A stretch of 64,000 nucleotides of DNA from Podocnemis expansa (GCA_007922195.1 ML681997.1:12474142-12538141); one strand, 5' to 3'; shown: positions 11,400-23,352, counted from the stretch's first letter. Program-made: numbers and translations. Notes: generated by a model from the sequence alone, not told the origin.

Positions 11400-12919
11400 T
11401 ATTTTCAGCATTTTTAAGAAATACTAGCTATAAGGTAATAAAAATAGAGAGAAAAATGTAGTTACATATTAAAATAGAGGGCCAGAAAAACAGCTCTAAG
11501 TCCCTGTTTATGTATGTCCGGTGTACAGCATTAATTTAACATTGTGCATCCAGTCTCCATCTATCTTGTACACACAGGGTACTTCATTTTCATCAGAGGT
11601 GTTATTCCAGAACAAAGGAATCGCCAGGCCAGATCAAACCAGTGGCCAGTGTAATCCAGTAACAGGTCACTAACAGTGGCCAATGCCTGATTCTTCAGAG
11701 AAAGATTCAAGAGTTTAGCAGCTATAGGAAAAAGTGCCTTTGGGGAAAGTTTTCTCCAATGCCCACTCCTCTGATTTACCCCCGTGTAACCAAAGACACA
11801 ATTAATTCTGTGGGAACTGTGGAGGTGTGATCTCTCTGAAAATCAGGCCACTTTATTTAGGAGTCTAATTATGAAATCTCGATGCCTAACTTCATACACC
11901 CAACTCTGTAAAGTTTGGCCAAAGTAAGTATTTAAAGCAGGGTAATGGATTGCTTCACAGATTACTTCCTGTGCTTTTGTGCATTGTTACTTCCAAAGTT
12001 ATTCAAAACATCTAAAGGAGACTGAGGCAATTAAATCTCAGTTAACACAAACTCCTAATTTTATAATCTACTTCCCCCTCTCCCCGCCCCTCCACAAAAG
12101 TTCCACATTTAAAAGCAATGCATGAGAAAATACAGAATAACCCACCCTTAAACATATCATGTATCAGCACAATTCTATCACACCAGCACCAGTTTGGAGT
12201 GCTTTCCATTAACTCATAATAACCTATATGTGGTTAAGCTTGATAAGCACATACCAGTTTTCCCAGCTCACCAGCCAAACCTTATGAAAACTAAAAACAA
12301 TAAATTTATTGAAAGCATTTTTAAAATAGGAGGAAATTATTACTCATTTGAATTCTGTTCATGTGAAGGTCAATGGTCTTTTTTTTCTGATTCTGATTGT
12401 TAATATTAGATGAAAGGACATTTCCTTTACATTGTATTTATGAACTCTGGTGGCAGAAGGAGGATAACAGCCGCATATATTACACACCCGAAACATTTCT
12501 GAATTTTGCATTGTTTATGGCTTAGTTCATTACTCATTTTCCTTTGACCTTTAAGTTAAAGCCAGGGTTCTTCAAATACACTGCCCCCCCCCACCTTCTC
12601 CTTTTGAATTGCTGCACACTGATCTTTTTTCATATCATCTATTTTGAGGTCCCTAAACAGGCGCACTGTTTGCACTGTAACTCTGTCAAAGAACGCCTGA
12701 AATGTATGAGTGGTAGGTGCACTGATGGAAAGGGTTCAGGTTTGAAAATCATCTTTCTGAGAACAGGGAGAAGATTATTAATTGTGTTTATTATGGAAGC
12801 ACCTGAGGGCCACTCAAGAATGGGGACTCACTGTGCTAGGAACAAACACTGAGTGGTAGATGGTGCCTGCCTCATGGAGCTCACACTTTAAATAGATAAG
12901 ACAGACAAGGGGTCGAAAA
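11400..12919. other. Unique sequence, no feature recognised
   Basis: Frames at 12194-12403 and 12544-12852 have no domain. A short C run lies near 12585. No repeat boundary was seen. Confidence 0.5.
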
Positions 12920-13296
12920 GGGTTTGCCTACACTGGAGGCTCTGTTAAGTCGACTTAACAAGATTGACTTTAAGTTGACTTAAAGTCGACCTTGGTAAGT
13001 CGACTTAGAGCACCCACACTGAAAACTCCTGTTGACTGCCTGCATCCACACTGGCGGGTGCTAGGTAAACCCTTCCTGGTGGCCAGGAACTCTGGGAGGA
13101 GGCCTGGAGGCCAATAAGGTCGACTTAACAGCTTTTTCCCATCTACCTTGGCTTAAATCAACTTCAGAGGTGGTGTTATTAAGTCGACTCAAGGAAGCGC
13201 TTAAGTCAACTTAAAAAAGCCCAGTGTGGCCACAGGGGTCTGTAGGTAGACCTAACCTTCCTTAAGTCGCCCTGAGGCTCCAGTGTAGACATACCC
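12920..13296. mobile_element. PIF/Harbinger-type MITE (TTAAGTCGACTTAA word type)
   Basis: Termini are GGGTTTGCCTACACTGGAG and the complement of GGGTATGTCTACACTGGAG, flanked by AAA on both sides (12917-12919, 13297-13299). The interior repeats the palindrome TTAAGTCGACTTAA and near variants. Copies of the same type lie at 19265-19621 and 38567-38963. Confidence 0.75.
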
Positions 13297-14084
13297 AAAC
13301 AGAGTAAATGATGTTGTGGCATGAGACGGCTTGTTAGATCCATTATTTTGGGGGCCTTGGGATGAGTTTACTTGGGAGGGCATACGCTAAATGGATAGAG
13401 AAGGGAAGGAAGGAGAGGTGAAGAGAGGAGGGATTAGGAGGGTTAGGGGAGAAGAGGTTAAGAGAGCAGAGTGATTTATGTTTTAGAGGTGGGCCAAATA
13501 TTCAAATAGGAACCAGGATGCATTCAGCACCTCAAATACATCAGATGACTTCACTGGAGCTATTCTAGTTTACACTTGCAGAGGATCTGGCCTGTGCCTT
13601 TCAGTTGAATGTTCACAGCTTTGAATGTACAGAACATCTGTTATGTGTATCTGTGCAGATATTAAGAACTGTGTGTTTGACAAGTAAATTCTATCAATCG
13701 CTTGCTTGATCAGTTGACTAGGTTGAAAAAAGTTACATATGTAAATAATAACTGGACCCTTTTGGGGATATACTTGAGTTTTAATGTGACATTCAGCTAA
13801 TGAAGAGACTCAGACCTACCAGAGAACATGGCCCCAGAGCTTTATAGCATGAGAAAAATACCCCACAATCTACTCCTGATGGTGCCATTTTTCTCATCCC
13901 TCAGAAACTGCCACCTTCCAATCTTCTGTTGTTGATGCCACCAAAGACAGTTGTGTGTGAAGGCCAGTGGCTTTCTCTTGATCTAAGTGAAAAAAAGCAA
14001 AACAAAAAAACCAAAAGCCCCCCCAAAAAATGCAGACATGGGTTTGGAAGTTGGAGCAATATCCTCTAATGCATCAGTGTAAAA
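13297..14084. other. Unique sequence, purine-rich stretch
   Basis: A G/A-rich stretch spans 13390-13480 (GGGAAGGAAGGAGAGG and similar). Otherwise nothing was recognised. Confidence 0.5.
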
Positions 14085-14294
14085 CAGTGGTTCCCAACAT
14101 TTTCTCTGTTGTGGCACACCTTGCTACCTCTAATTAATTTGAGGCACACCACCATGTAGTTTCCAAATGAACTCATGAATATTCATGAGCCAATGAGCCA
14201 ATCCAGAGCCCTTTGAGTAGTTTTTCAAAAAATTTTACTTGCTCAGACCTGACAGCACACCTGTGTGCCATGGCACACTGGTTGGGAAACCCTG
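14085..14294. mobile_element. hAT-type MITE, CAGTGGTTCCCAAC termini
   Basis: Left end CAGTGGTTCCCAACATT and right end GGTTGGGAAACCCTG are inverted and imperfect. Flanking octamers GTGTAAAA and CTGTCGAA are only partly alike, so the copy is old. The text GTGGCACACC near 14112 and GTGCCATGGCACACTGG near 14264 form inner inverted repeats. Confidence 0.65.
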
Positions 14295-14663
14295 CTGTCG
14301 AAGGGCCCGAGAGTTTCGATTATGCCAGACTTTCAGCTGCCAGTGAAATTACTCTATATTCACTTGGGTGGTGTTGAGAATATAATTTAGCTGGAAGTAC
14401 TCTGGTACATGATCTCTCCAGCCCCTTCCCTCTTTTGGCACTACAAGCCATTGATTTATGTTCCCTACAGGAGGGTACAGACATGCAGCTTTATGTGAAG
14501 TTTCCACAGGTTCTGCTGCTTCTGTCAGCTCATAGAAGCTGCTCTGTACATTGTCCAAAAGATTATACGCAGCATTTCTTATTAAAGTGACACACCCTTT
14601 CCTACCTAACATCTGCCCCCATTTCCCTTATAAGAGTGTCACCAGCTTCTTCCCTCCCTCCAC
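14295..14663. other. Unique sequence, no feature recognised
   Basis: A frame at 14349-14612 (minus) has no recognisable domain. Confidence 0.45.
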
Positions 14664-14800
14664 AATTATAATCAAATCAAATCACATCAGAGGATTAGAA
14701 GGGACCTCATGAAATCATCAAGTCTACCCCCCCCAGGGGCTTGAACCCAGGACCATCTACATATTAAGCAGAGGTGCTAGCCACTACACTATTTAATATT
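14664..14800 (-). mobile_element. tRNA-derived SINE with CR1-like tail
   Basis: Read on the minus strand, the head has a pol III A box TAGTGTAGTGG (14781-14791) and a B box GGTTCAAGCCC (14737-14747), at tRNA-like spacing. It is followed by a CR1-type tail ACTTGATGATTTCATGAGG and AGGTCCCTTCTAATCC. The tail ends in short repeats of TGATT (plus strand ATCAAATCAAATCA). It is about 135 bp, so a compact SINE. It fits tRNA/CR1 SINEs known in turtles, but its head is not the tRNA-Lys-like sequence I remember for the common turtle SINE. No clear target duplication. Confidence 0.65.
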
Positions 14801-15712
14801 GTGGTTTAGTATCAGGTGAAAGTTTGCTAACTGGTAGCCCAATTTATCTCTGCATAGCCCCCATTCCTTTCAAAAAGGAATGAATTTTGGCCCTCTTTTT
14901 CTATGGAAAGATGACAGTAGAATGCTAAGAACTTCACAGAATCTTTCCTTTTCCCATAAAAGCAGAGCCAGATCTCTGACCTTCATGACTGACTTAGCGG
15001 GAATTTGGGAGATTCAAAAATGTTGCTTCTGCTCCATGGTAACTAATGTTAGTAGGAACAGACTGCTTCGTCTGTACTCTCTCTCCTACAATCTGTTGAA
15101 TGCATGAAATTAACACAGGCATTTTCTGGCTCGCTCTGTTCTCTGATTGTGTGGTTATTGTTTAGCAATGAGATCTACTTGTTTGATTCTGGATTTCATT
15201 TTATACTTATATTACCATAGAGTAAAAATTGTGATCTGTCAATATCACACACATGTGGGATACTTTCATATTCCTTACTGATCCTTCCCTGTTCACAATT
15301 CAGGAACAATATATAACAAAATCCTCAGTGGTTAAATAGTCCTATAGCAGGCAGAACTCTCATCAAAATTTCAGCCTCATATAAAGATTTAAAACTATCA
15401 AGATTTCAGAATTTGGACAATTAAAAAATAACTACAGTGAGATATTGGCACTCTTGTGGGATACCTGCTGCTCATCCCAAATGAGTGATTGGGACTGAAT
15501 ATGCCCCTGTATCCAAATCCTGCTTGTGACAGACCACTTCCCAGATCCAGTCCAGTGTGCCGCCTTGACCACCCCATCTCCAATCCTGAGCTCCGATTCA
15601 CCCCACTTTGCCTGGTGACTACTCACTTTTGAGTCTGTCCACTCCAGTCTCTTGTGTGTAATTGGTCCCAAGCAGTGGGTGTATGCACTCTGGATATTTG
15701 AGATAACACTTT
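14801..15712. other. Unique sequence, no feature recognised
   Basis: Small frames at 14880-15107 (plus) and 15398-15671 (minus) lack domains. Confidence 0.5.
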
Positions 15713-15915
15713 TTGCAAAGACCCTTCAGCATGTAAAACAAGCAAGGATTCCTGTGGCGCTTAAAGACTAACAAATTTATTTATTGCATGAGCTTTCGTG
15801 GGTGTCTCACTACGTGGGATTTTCTCCCACGAAAGCTCATGGGACAAATAAATTTGTTAGCCTTTAAGTGCCACAGGACTCCTTGCTTGTTTTACATGCT
15901 GAAGGCTCTTCGCAA
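15713..15915. repeat. Fold-back SINE-like family, near-perfect palindrome
   Basis: Arms of about 90 bp run from TTGCAAAGACCC at 15713 inward and from its inverted match CTTCGCAA at the right end. They contain the family text GCAAGGATTCCTGTGGC, AAAGACTAACAAATTTATT and GAGCTTTCGTGGG. The loop is about 35 bp near 15800-15830. Unlike other copies, the inverted repeat goes past the usual family ends by about 12 bp. No direct target duplication is visible. Confidence 0.75.
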
Positions 15916-16405
15916 GAAGTCCAGGATGGAGGCTATAGCATCAAGGTATTGTAAATGGTACCCCAGGTTAGAGGGCAGGCGTGATATAGCTACTCACTAT
16001 TCTGGGTTGTTCCCTGGTGTGTCCCAGTAATAATAAATCCTTGATACTGCACTACTGTTTATATTACACAATTTACAGTTACATCTCTGTGGAAATATTG
16101 TTCAGGATTTTAATGTAATCTTGTAAAACCATGACTTATTACTGGAAATACTACTCTACAGCTTATAGAGGGGAAGCAAATCTGCAACTAATGCATTTTA
16201 GAAATCTCCGAATAATAATAATACTAAAATACATAAATAAATAAAAATACCTCAAAAATATCTTTACTGTCCACCATGCCTTTGTGTTTTTTATGTTCTA
16301 ATATCTCACCATCTGCCATGGCTAGAAACAAATGTTGTGTAAGCACTGGAAAAGGGTGATTCCCAATTCCCGAGTGTGAAACAGCTCATATTATTAAATC
16401 TAAAG
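15916..16405. other. Unique AT-rich sequence
   Basis: An A/T-rich tract (ATAATAATAATAC, AAATAAATAAA) lies at 16212-16246. Nothing else was recognised. Confidence 0.5.
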
Positions 16406-16500
16406 CAGTAGTTCTCAACCTTTTTCATTCTGGGACACACCTTTCAATTAGCAATATGGGAAAGGATTACAGGGCACACTGGGCACTTTAAGAAGGCTAA
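16406..16500. mobile_element. hAT-type MITE, left-end fragment
   Basis: CAGTAGTTCTCAACC is a typical CAGTGGTTCTCAACC hAT terminus, followed by CTGGGACACACCTTTCAA. No matching right end was found. Confidence 0.45.
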
Positions 16501-16872
16501 TGGCCAGGGGAGCAACAAACAGGTTGACTGCTGAACTCTCAAAGCTGAAGAATAGACAGCAAAAGAAAGATGTTTCACCCTTTCCTGGAAAAGAATGTAT
16601 TCCAGGTAAAAAGACTGGTTACTTCCTGCTGAGAAGATCAGGGAAGGACTCTGGCTAGAAGAGGCTGGAGTAACTTCTTGATTAAAAAGCAAGCTGAGAC
16701 TGAAAAAGGGCCCTGGGATGGACAGAGCTGATTAAATGTGTTCACTGAATATATTTTGGGGCTTTGAAGCTGATAAGAATTGCATTAATAAATCCAGACC
16801 TCCAAGGTGGGGTATTTTTGTCACAAGAAAGTCTCTAGTGCCGTTATTGCTTGTGGAACCCCACGTGATAAA

Positions 16873-17033
16873 CAAAGATTCCTGTAGCACTTTTAAAGAC
16901 TAACAAATTTATCACATGAGCTTTCTTTGGAGAAAATCACACTTCAATTGTTAGTTTTTAAAAGTGCCACAGGAGTCCTTGTTTGTTTTGCTGAGCTACA
17001 TTAACACGGCTACCCCTTTGGAACTTGTCAATG
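16873..17033 (-). repeat. Fold-back SINE-like family with 13-bp target duplication
   Basis: On the minus strand it starts with the leader GTTCCAAAGGGGTAGCCG (complement near 17006-17024), then the two arms, ending with the complement of AAAGATTCCTGTAGCAC. Flanks CCCACGTGATAAA (16860-16872) and CCCAAGTGATAAA (17034-17046) match at 12 of 13. The hairpin loop is short. Confidence 0.8.
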
Positions 17034-17046
17034 CCCAAGTGATAAA

Positions 17047-18021
17047 GAAACTGAGACAGAACCTCAGAGCTATGAGGGGGCATCTGGGAGATATTCATCC
17101 CTGTAACAGGAAGGTAGAGTGGGAGTCATGTCCCCAAGATACCTGTTTTGATCTTCTCTGCCACTCTGGGCTGACAACTTATGTCTTAAAAGGTCATGAG
17201 ATATAGGATGTTTAAACCTATCCCTGGTATATAACTGAAATACCCTTTTTCCTGCACCCAAACATAGGTAATTTGAGGGGTGCGACTCAGGAGGAGGTGG
17301 GGAGAGCTATCATCTGGAGGTATGAAATGAACAGTCATAGCTAGCATGGGGGTGGATTATTATTATTTTCAGAGGAAATGGTTAGTGGAGAGAGCAGAAG
17401 AGAGGCAGTGAGAGGTGATAAAAGTTTAACTGAGAGGAAGTACATAGCAATAGATCCATACAGTAAAGTACACTGTGTAAGAAATAAGGTTGCTCGAATT
17501 CAGTAAACTGCAACACAAATGAATCTGTAAATCTCTAATCATGGCTCCAGGCTCCTAGCCAGCACAATATTCTTTTCACATCACCTCTTCAAATATATCA
17601 GTAGCCTTTAACCAGCCACAACACACGTACTGCCTGCTTCATGCTTGATAGCAGATGCACAACGCAAACTACAATCTTGTGGCCTGGAACAGGAAACATA
17701 CGGTTGGACAATTGGAAAAGACTAGAATGTAGTGTTGTGTTTAGGAAGAAAGAAGGACAAAATGGTGATGTTTGAACTGTATGATGGTTCTGAGCTCATC
17801 GTTTTTATGTCAGTTAAGGAACATCATTCTCGTAGGTTGTTGCTTAAAAAGCACAACCAAGATCTGGTGTTACCACTTATCTCAAATAGTTCCTGAGGAG
17901 TACAGAATATTGATGGAGGGCATTCATCAGGCACATTGGTGTGTTTTCCTAGGCTCTCCACATTCAAATTTGACCAAGTGAAAGCTGAGGACTAACCCCA
18001 TGTTGTCACCAATTTTTTGAC
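17047..18021. other. Unique sequence, no feature recognised
   Basis: Frame 17772-17981 has no recognisable domain. No repeat was identified. Confidence 0.5.
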
Positions 18022-18082
18022 TCTCACAGGACTCCTTGTTTGTTTTGCTGAAATAGACTAACACAGCCACTCCTCTGGAACT
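18022..18082 (-). repeat. Fold-back SINE-like family, leader end only
   Basis: It contains CACAGGACTCCTTGTTTG, then AGACTAACACAGCCACTCC and TCTGGAACTC, the complement of the leader. The arms are missing. Confidence 0.65.
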
Positions 18083-18208
18083 CAAAAAAAATACATTCAT
18101 GTTTCATTTGAACTCAGTGTCTGGAGGGAGTCACCCTGAAGGAACCAGGTGCTCTAGTACAATCAATTTCTTGCCATTCTGTTATTCTGTTGCCTTTCAC
18201 AATGATAT

Positions 18209-18943
18209 TTTGGGATAATGGATTTTCAGAAGCCTGTTTCTGGAGTTCAGTGTGCTGTGTGGTGCAATGTTTCCTTGCAGTGGGTTTCTAAACACATACA
18301 CCTGTGTTTTGCTTCTCCTTGTTCCGTCGTGTGGTTTGAAAGGTGCTTTTATCCTGGAAGTCATAGAGTAAGGAATAGGTGTTTATTTGCTGCCTACTTC
18401 TTGGTTTCTTCTCCACTGTTATTGATGCTGAGCAGCGAATGCTAGGTGGCTATGCTAACTCTTCAGCTGGTGGTGTCTGTAAACAGAAACTACTACTATT
18501 TGATCAAATTCAACCATGATAGCTTTCATTGTACCATGTTTTTCACAGCAACATTTCTCACCAATCGTCCATCACGTACAAGGATCATGCTACCATATGT
18601 GTTGTTTTCGATATTCATGGCAATATGCCTCCAGGCATGTTTGGAGCTGTTGTCTCTGGGTCACTTGCTGATACGTGATGTCTGATTTCATGCCAGACAG
18701 AACGTCAGCCTTCTCTGCAGAGAATTCCTCCATCTTCAAACTGACTATTTTGAGTGCCGTCTTTGAGGGCCTGCAAGGGGCCATTGAGGTTGATGTCTGT
18801 CTTCTGTTGCAGTCTTGGTGGATTACTGATGAGGAGATAGGGAGGAACCTCTGATAAGACTTGAGTCTGGATTTAACAATGGATATGGTGAATTGAGAAG
18901 GGATGTAAAAAACTGATACTGTGTCTTGCAACAGTGATGGCAC
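18209..18943 (-). other. Unassigned region with a degenerate open frame
   Basis: The minus strand is open for 117 codons from 18943 to a TAG at 18590-18592. In the same frame there are long stop-poor stretches down to about 18209, including 60-odd codons rich in Lys, Arg and Pro. The 117-residue part has a polar, Gln/Glu-rich end (VTQRQQLQTCLEAYCHEYRK). This might be a decayed processed pseudogene or transposon ORF, but I recognise no family, there is no upstream splice or start context, and chance is possible. Confidence 0.2.
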
Positions 18944-19264
18944 TCTTACAACTGAGCAGTGGTGTGTTTTAAAAAGAGAAATTTCTCAAAAGAAAAAAAT
19001 GCATTGTATAGAGAAATATAAATGTTGTTCCAAAAACACTCACCTTCCCTCTGAAGTAATAGGTTACAGACACAGTAAAATATGATAATAAAACTGAGGA
19101 CTTCTATTATGGCAAATGGCATAACAATGATACTGAAGGCTGAAATTCTGAGTCTCACTCTGGTGTCTGTACTCCAGGAAAGAAGATCGCACTGTCAATC
19201 ACTTTCACTGGCACTTCTCCCTGGGCTGTGAGTCCTGTAAGAAGCTTGTCCTGAAGTCTCCATA

Positions 19265-19621
19265 GGTATGTCTACACTGCAGCCTTATGCCAACAGAAGG
19301 AAGAATAAGTCAACCTACAGAGCCCCTGGACACACTGGGCTTTAACACCACCTTTTAAGGTTGACTTAACACTTAAGTCGACCTTATTAAGTTGACTCAA
19401 GCCAATGTAGATGGGGAAAGCCCTTACATCAACCTAATTGGCCTCCAGGCCTCCTCCCAGAGTTCCTGGCCAACAGGAAGGGTCGACCTAGCACCTGCCA
19501 GTGTGGATGCAGGCAGTAGACAGGAGTTTTCAATGTGGACTTTCTAAGTCGACTTAACAAGATTGACTTTTACTTAAAGCCTTGTTAGGTTGACTAAACA
19601 AAGCCTCCAGTGTAGACATAC
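19265..19621. mobile_element. PIF/Harbinger-type MITE (TTAAGTCGACTTAA word type)
   Basis: Starts GGTATGTCTACACTGCAG and ends CTCCAGTGTAGACATAC. The interior repeats TTAAGTCGACCTTATTAAG-type words and shares CCAGAGTTCCTGGCC with the copy at 12920 (there inverted). Target duplication unclear because the right end has lost its last C bases. Confidence 0.7.
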
Positions 19622-20340
19622 TGCATGTGAGAATACTGTGTGGGGAGGGACTCCACTTTCACAGGTTGCAGCATCTCAGAAAACAAAATGGCTGCTCTCT
19701 CTCTGTCAACACTGTTTTTCTTAAGAAAAATAAAAATAAAAAAATAAAGATGCTGTGGTATATAGAAAACAAGGCATAAGTTTCAAGCTACACCCACCCC
19801 CATAAGTAGGTTCCTCCTCTTATTTCCATGGTGGTTACTGAAGTCAGAACTGAAGCTGTGAAAGGCACTCAAGAAATGGCATCCATGTGGTAACTTCTCA
19901 GGTAGTTGCACTAACATGTCTTTCAAAGCCTGCTTGCAGGTCTATCATCTGTATTAACTGAACATTCTTTTCTTGACTCATCTTTTGTAATGAAGAACTC
20001 ACACACTTTGGATGCATACCACAGCTGGGTTTACTGGACCTCATTCTATTAGGTTTCTTCTATATTGCTGGAGGGGAAAGGAGAATTTCATATTGTTGGA
20101 GCAGAAAAAATAGTGGTAGGAAAAATTCTGAAAGTTCTATCAGTCACACAAGTCTTTATGTTTTGAAGACTTTCTCTACTTCATCTCAGCACTAATAACA
20201 GAGTCCCTGACTGTCTCGGGAAATGTAAAAATAGACCTTGCCACCCAACAAACTCATACCGCTGATCTCCCTTTTCCAATAAATGTAGCCCGCACATCTC
20301 TGTCATCTTTCCCACTTAGCTGAATTTCCTATGATGCCAA
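19622..20340. other. Unique sequence, no feature recognised
   Basis: A short A-rich tract lies near 19720-19750. The last 60 bp may belong to the inner part of the fold-back copy that follows, since they resemble 58590-58620. Confidence 0.45.
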
Positions 20341-20449
20341 GTTCCCCCATCTTCAAAGCATCTGACGAAGTGGGATTTTCTCCCATGAAAGCTCATGCAG
20401 TAAATATGTTTGTTATCCTTTAAGTGTCACAGGACTCCTTGTTTGTTGT
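20341..20449 (+). repeat. Fold-back SINE-like family, half copy
   Basis: Text CATCTTCAAAGCATCTGACG, GTGGGATTTTCTCCCATG, AAAGCTCATGCAGTAAAT and GTGTCACAGGACTCCTTG gives the distal arm and 3' end. Upstream text resembles the inner part of the long copy at 57959-58758, so this is probably a 5'-truncated long form. Confidence 0.65.
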
Positions 20450-20586
20450 ATGATGCTCCACAGTGTTTCACCTATAACAGAGGCAACACTTAATATACTA
20501 CAATCTTCCAGGAAGCATGGCAGAATGAGAAGACAGAATAGAATCCTAAGGTAGCCTTGTACTGAAAGAGCTGACATTAAGCTGTG

Positions 20587-20587
20587 A

Positions 20588-20641
<54 letters not shown>
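20587..20641. repeat. (AT)n microsatellite followed by poly-T
   Basis: About 19 AT units followed by some 18 T. A minus-strand frame across it encodes a Lys/Ile/Tyr repeat and is not a gene. Confidence 0.95.
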
Positions 20642-20783
20642 GTAATGGAGTGGGAGGGAACTGCCTTAGAGAGAAAGACCATTGGTTCAATGAACTTCCA
20701 CATGGGCTGATATTTAATTCTTCAGGAAAAGACGAAAGGCCTCCATAAGATACCCAGTCTTGGGCAAAGTTACATGGAGGAAA

Positions 20784-21050
20784 ACCTAAGATAATGCTGC
20801 GTTACTGAAATGAAGTAACTTTTGATTGGGTAGTGACAGGCATGCAGGATACTGCATTACCACAGAGAAGAGAACACGGTAGTCTGAAACTGGGGCAATC
20901 GTATGCTCTTACCAGAAAGCCCCTGGGGCACATACAAAATGTCTATAAAGAGCAGGGAGAGATAGCTGTTTCATGTTTTTAAATAGAACTAGGTACCATA
21001 GTAAATTCCACAAGCTAGACTTAATCTCGGTTTAATATGCTGGTTTAAAA
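20784..21050 (+). repeat. Direct duplicated block, copy 1
   Basis: The stretch matches 23353-23705 in the same orientation at roughly 75-80% by eye. Landmarks are CTACTGAAATG-type text, GGGGCAATCGTATGC against GGGGACAATCCTATGC, ATGTCTATAAA, and CATGTTTTTAAATAGAAC against CATGTTTTTAAACAGAAC. The copies are about 2.6 kb apart. Either a local duplication or two copies of an unnamed repeat family. Confidence 0.6.
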
Positions 21051-23211
21051 TCATGACCTCACAGCTGGTCAGCAAAAGACTTGATAATTCTCTTGTCATT
21101 GTTTGAACATTTGCAGCTACTCAGGTTATCAGTCATCACCAAATAATTAAATCTATTTAAAATTCAGCTCAGTGAATTCTGCACACTGACTGTGTACTGC
21201 TTAAAGTACAACTTACATTTATTTGCTGACAGTTTTCTGCCCTTTAACATCTTTGATGTTCCTCCCATTCATTTGCTCTGGGGACAGGCTGGAAGAAATT
21301 GTGTCTGTTTGACTAGACTCAGGGAAGGGAATTGAAATAAGAACAGCTGGGGGAGGAAGGGGGATCAAGAGAGAGATGGGTCAGGTTGCAGTCCTCTTGT
21401 CAGGAAGAGCCAGAGATCTGGACTATGAGAGTGAGAGAGACAGCTGAGTGGGAGCAAAGATATTTTAAGTGTATTAAACCCCTTTTTTAAAAGTTGGGTT
21501 TGATTTGCACAGGAGCAGAGCCAAGTCAAGCTGGTCAGCAAATGGGTTTACTTTTGTGAAAATTTTTGACACAATCAAAAAATTGTTTTTGGCAAAATTG
21601 TCAGTGGAAGATGTGGGGGTTTTTTGTTGGAAAACTGAATACTGAGGTTTTTTGGGGAAAAGGATTGGTCTTTGTTTGTTTTTTCTTTTTTTTAAGTAGA
21701 AAAACAGATTTTCCAAGGAAGCAGAAACTTTTTTCAAAAAAAAAAATTTTTGTTTAAAACTCTGTTACCTGGGTTTTTGTTTTTTTAAAGAAAATGATAA
21801 AAAAACAAACAAACAAAAAAAACCAGTTTGACAGAAAATTTCCTACCAGCTTTGGGCTGAGGTTCAGGCAGGTTTGGAATTTTTTTTTCAGAAGCATTTC
21901 GTATATACCTAAAATGATTCAGCAAAATGGTGGCAATTAAAACTAATGATACTCGTGTTTCAAGTTTATCTATTATTCATTTCAGAAATGGCAAAATGTT
22001 CCTTCCCTGCATGCATCTAATTGCTTTCACATATAAATCTGGGCTCACTTAAAAAAGTGATCTCATAGGAGAGGGCACAGCTATCCACACTTAACAATTT
22101 TTCCTTTTTGAATCATGCATGGAATCTTTTTCCAATTGCCAAAAGAGGCTTTTCCAAACCATGACATTTATCACTGCTACTGCTTGCTCTCAGTGCTCCA
22201 GCTACTTATTATCCACCATGCTTGCACTAGTAAGTCCACATGCCACCTAATGGCATCTCAAAACAATAAAAAGAGAGGGAGGGAGCAAGGAAAGCTCACT
22301 GAGAGGGTGACTTCGAACAACACTGTAAATAAATGAACCTAGCTCACCAGCTGAATTGTTGAATGCTTTCCCCAGTCAATTGAAAACCTTGTAAAATTGG
22401 AGGCAAGCAAAGACAGGCTGGTTTTGGATTAAGCACACAGCTCTCTTGCTCCATGCTCTTGCCTGAGGTTCATTTTCCAGTTTATAATGGATTTTAATTA
22501 TAGCCCAAGTATTTGGAATTTTTATTGTTAGTCTTCCTACCCAGCAGAAAAATTATCTAATATAAATTCTCAGACAAACTGGCAGGAAATATTTACTTAA
22601 GCCATGAAAAGCAAAAGGTGAAGAAAAAGCACCAGAAGCTTGTATCATCCATACTGTTCTTTCCAGTGGATATTTTAATTTGTTTGATATGCGACAGGAG
22701 GAGTATCTCATTGTTGTTTAACAGTGATCTCTCAGCTGGATGCATGGCTCTGCACAGACAGTAGTACCTTCTGCTAGTGACGGGGGCTGTACTTTGTAGT
22801 TCCAAGGGTGAAGGGGGAATGTTAAACTATGGAGAATTGAAGAGTCCATGGGGCTCTGTCACACAAATAAAAAATAATTCTGGAAGATGAAGGACTTGAT
22901 CTTAATCACATAAAACTGAGCTAGGATGTAGGGCTGAAGGACATGTAGTGGATGGAGATGTTATATTTAGTCTTTATTTGCTCTTCCATTTGCTAATTTG
23001 GGAGGAATCCTTACAGGCTTATTTATAACCAGCTGAAGTTTTAGGCCCATCATAAATGTGCTAAATTAAATAAAGATACAACATTATCACTAGGCATTGA
23101 TTGATCAGCTTTCATTCCAAAAGAGTACAAAACAAAGCAGAGGAATTCTTGGCTCCACTGAAGCCAATGGCAAAACTAAGGGGGAAATTAATAGTCACAG
23201 GTGCTATAAAA
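21051..23211. other. Unique AT-rich sequence
   Basis: A/T homopolymer-rich tract at 21475-21830 (T-rich and A-rich runs) yields Lys/Phe-rich chance frames on both strands. No gene or recognised element. Confidence 0.5.
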
Positions 23212-23341
23212 CAGTGATTCTCAACACATGGCCCACTGACCTTTGGGGGTCTACAGTATATGTTCAAGGTTTCCAAAGGGTTCTGCACCCCCATTCAAAA
23301 ATTTTAGAGATCTGCAAATGAATAAAAATTGAGAAGCACTG
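23212..23341. mobile_element. hAT-type MITE, 130 bp
   Basis: Left end CAGTGATTCTCAACAC and right end ATTGAGAAGCACTG are inverted. Flanking octamers CTATAAAA (23204-23211) and CTACAGAA (23342-23349) match at 6 of 8. The text GGTTTCCAAAGGG in the middle resembles the element at 44584-44713, apparently a related family. Confidence 0.7.
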
Positions 23342-23352
23342 CTACAGAATAC

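Noticed and set aside
14737..14791. tRNA gene on the minus strand
   Set aside because: A and B boxes are present, but the sequence runs into a CR1 tail and I see no complete acceptor stem; it is a SINE head.
20413..20703. Membrane-like minus-strand protein with an Ile/Tyr repeat
   Set aside because: The repeat is the translated (AT)n microsatellite.
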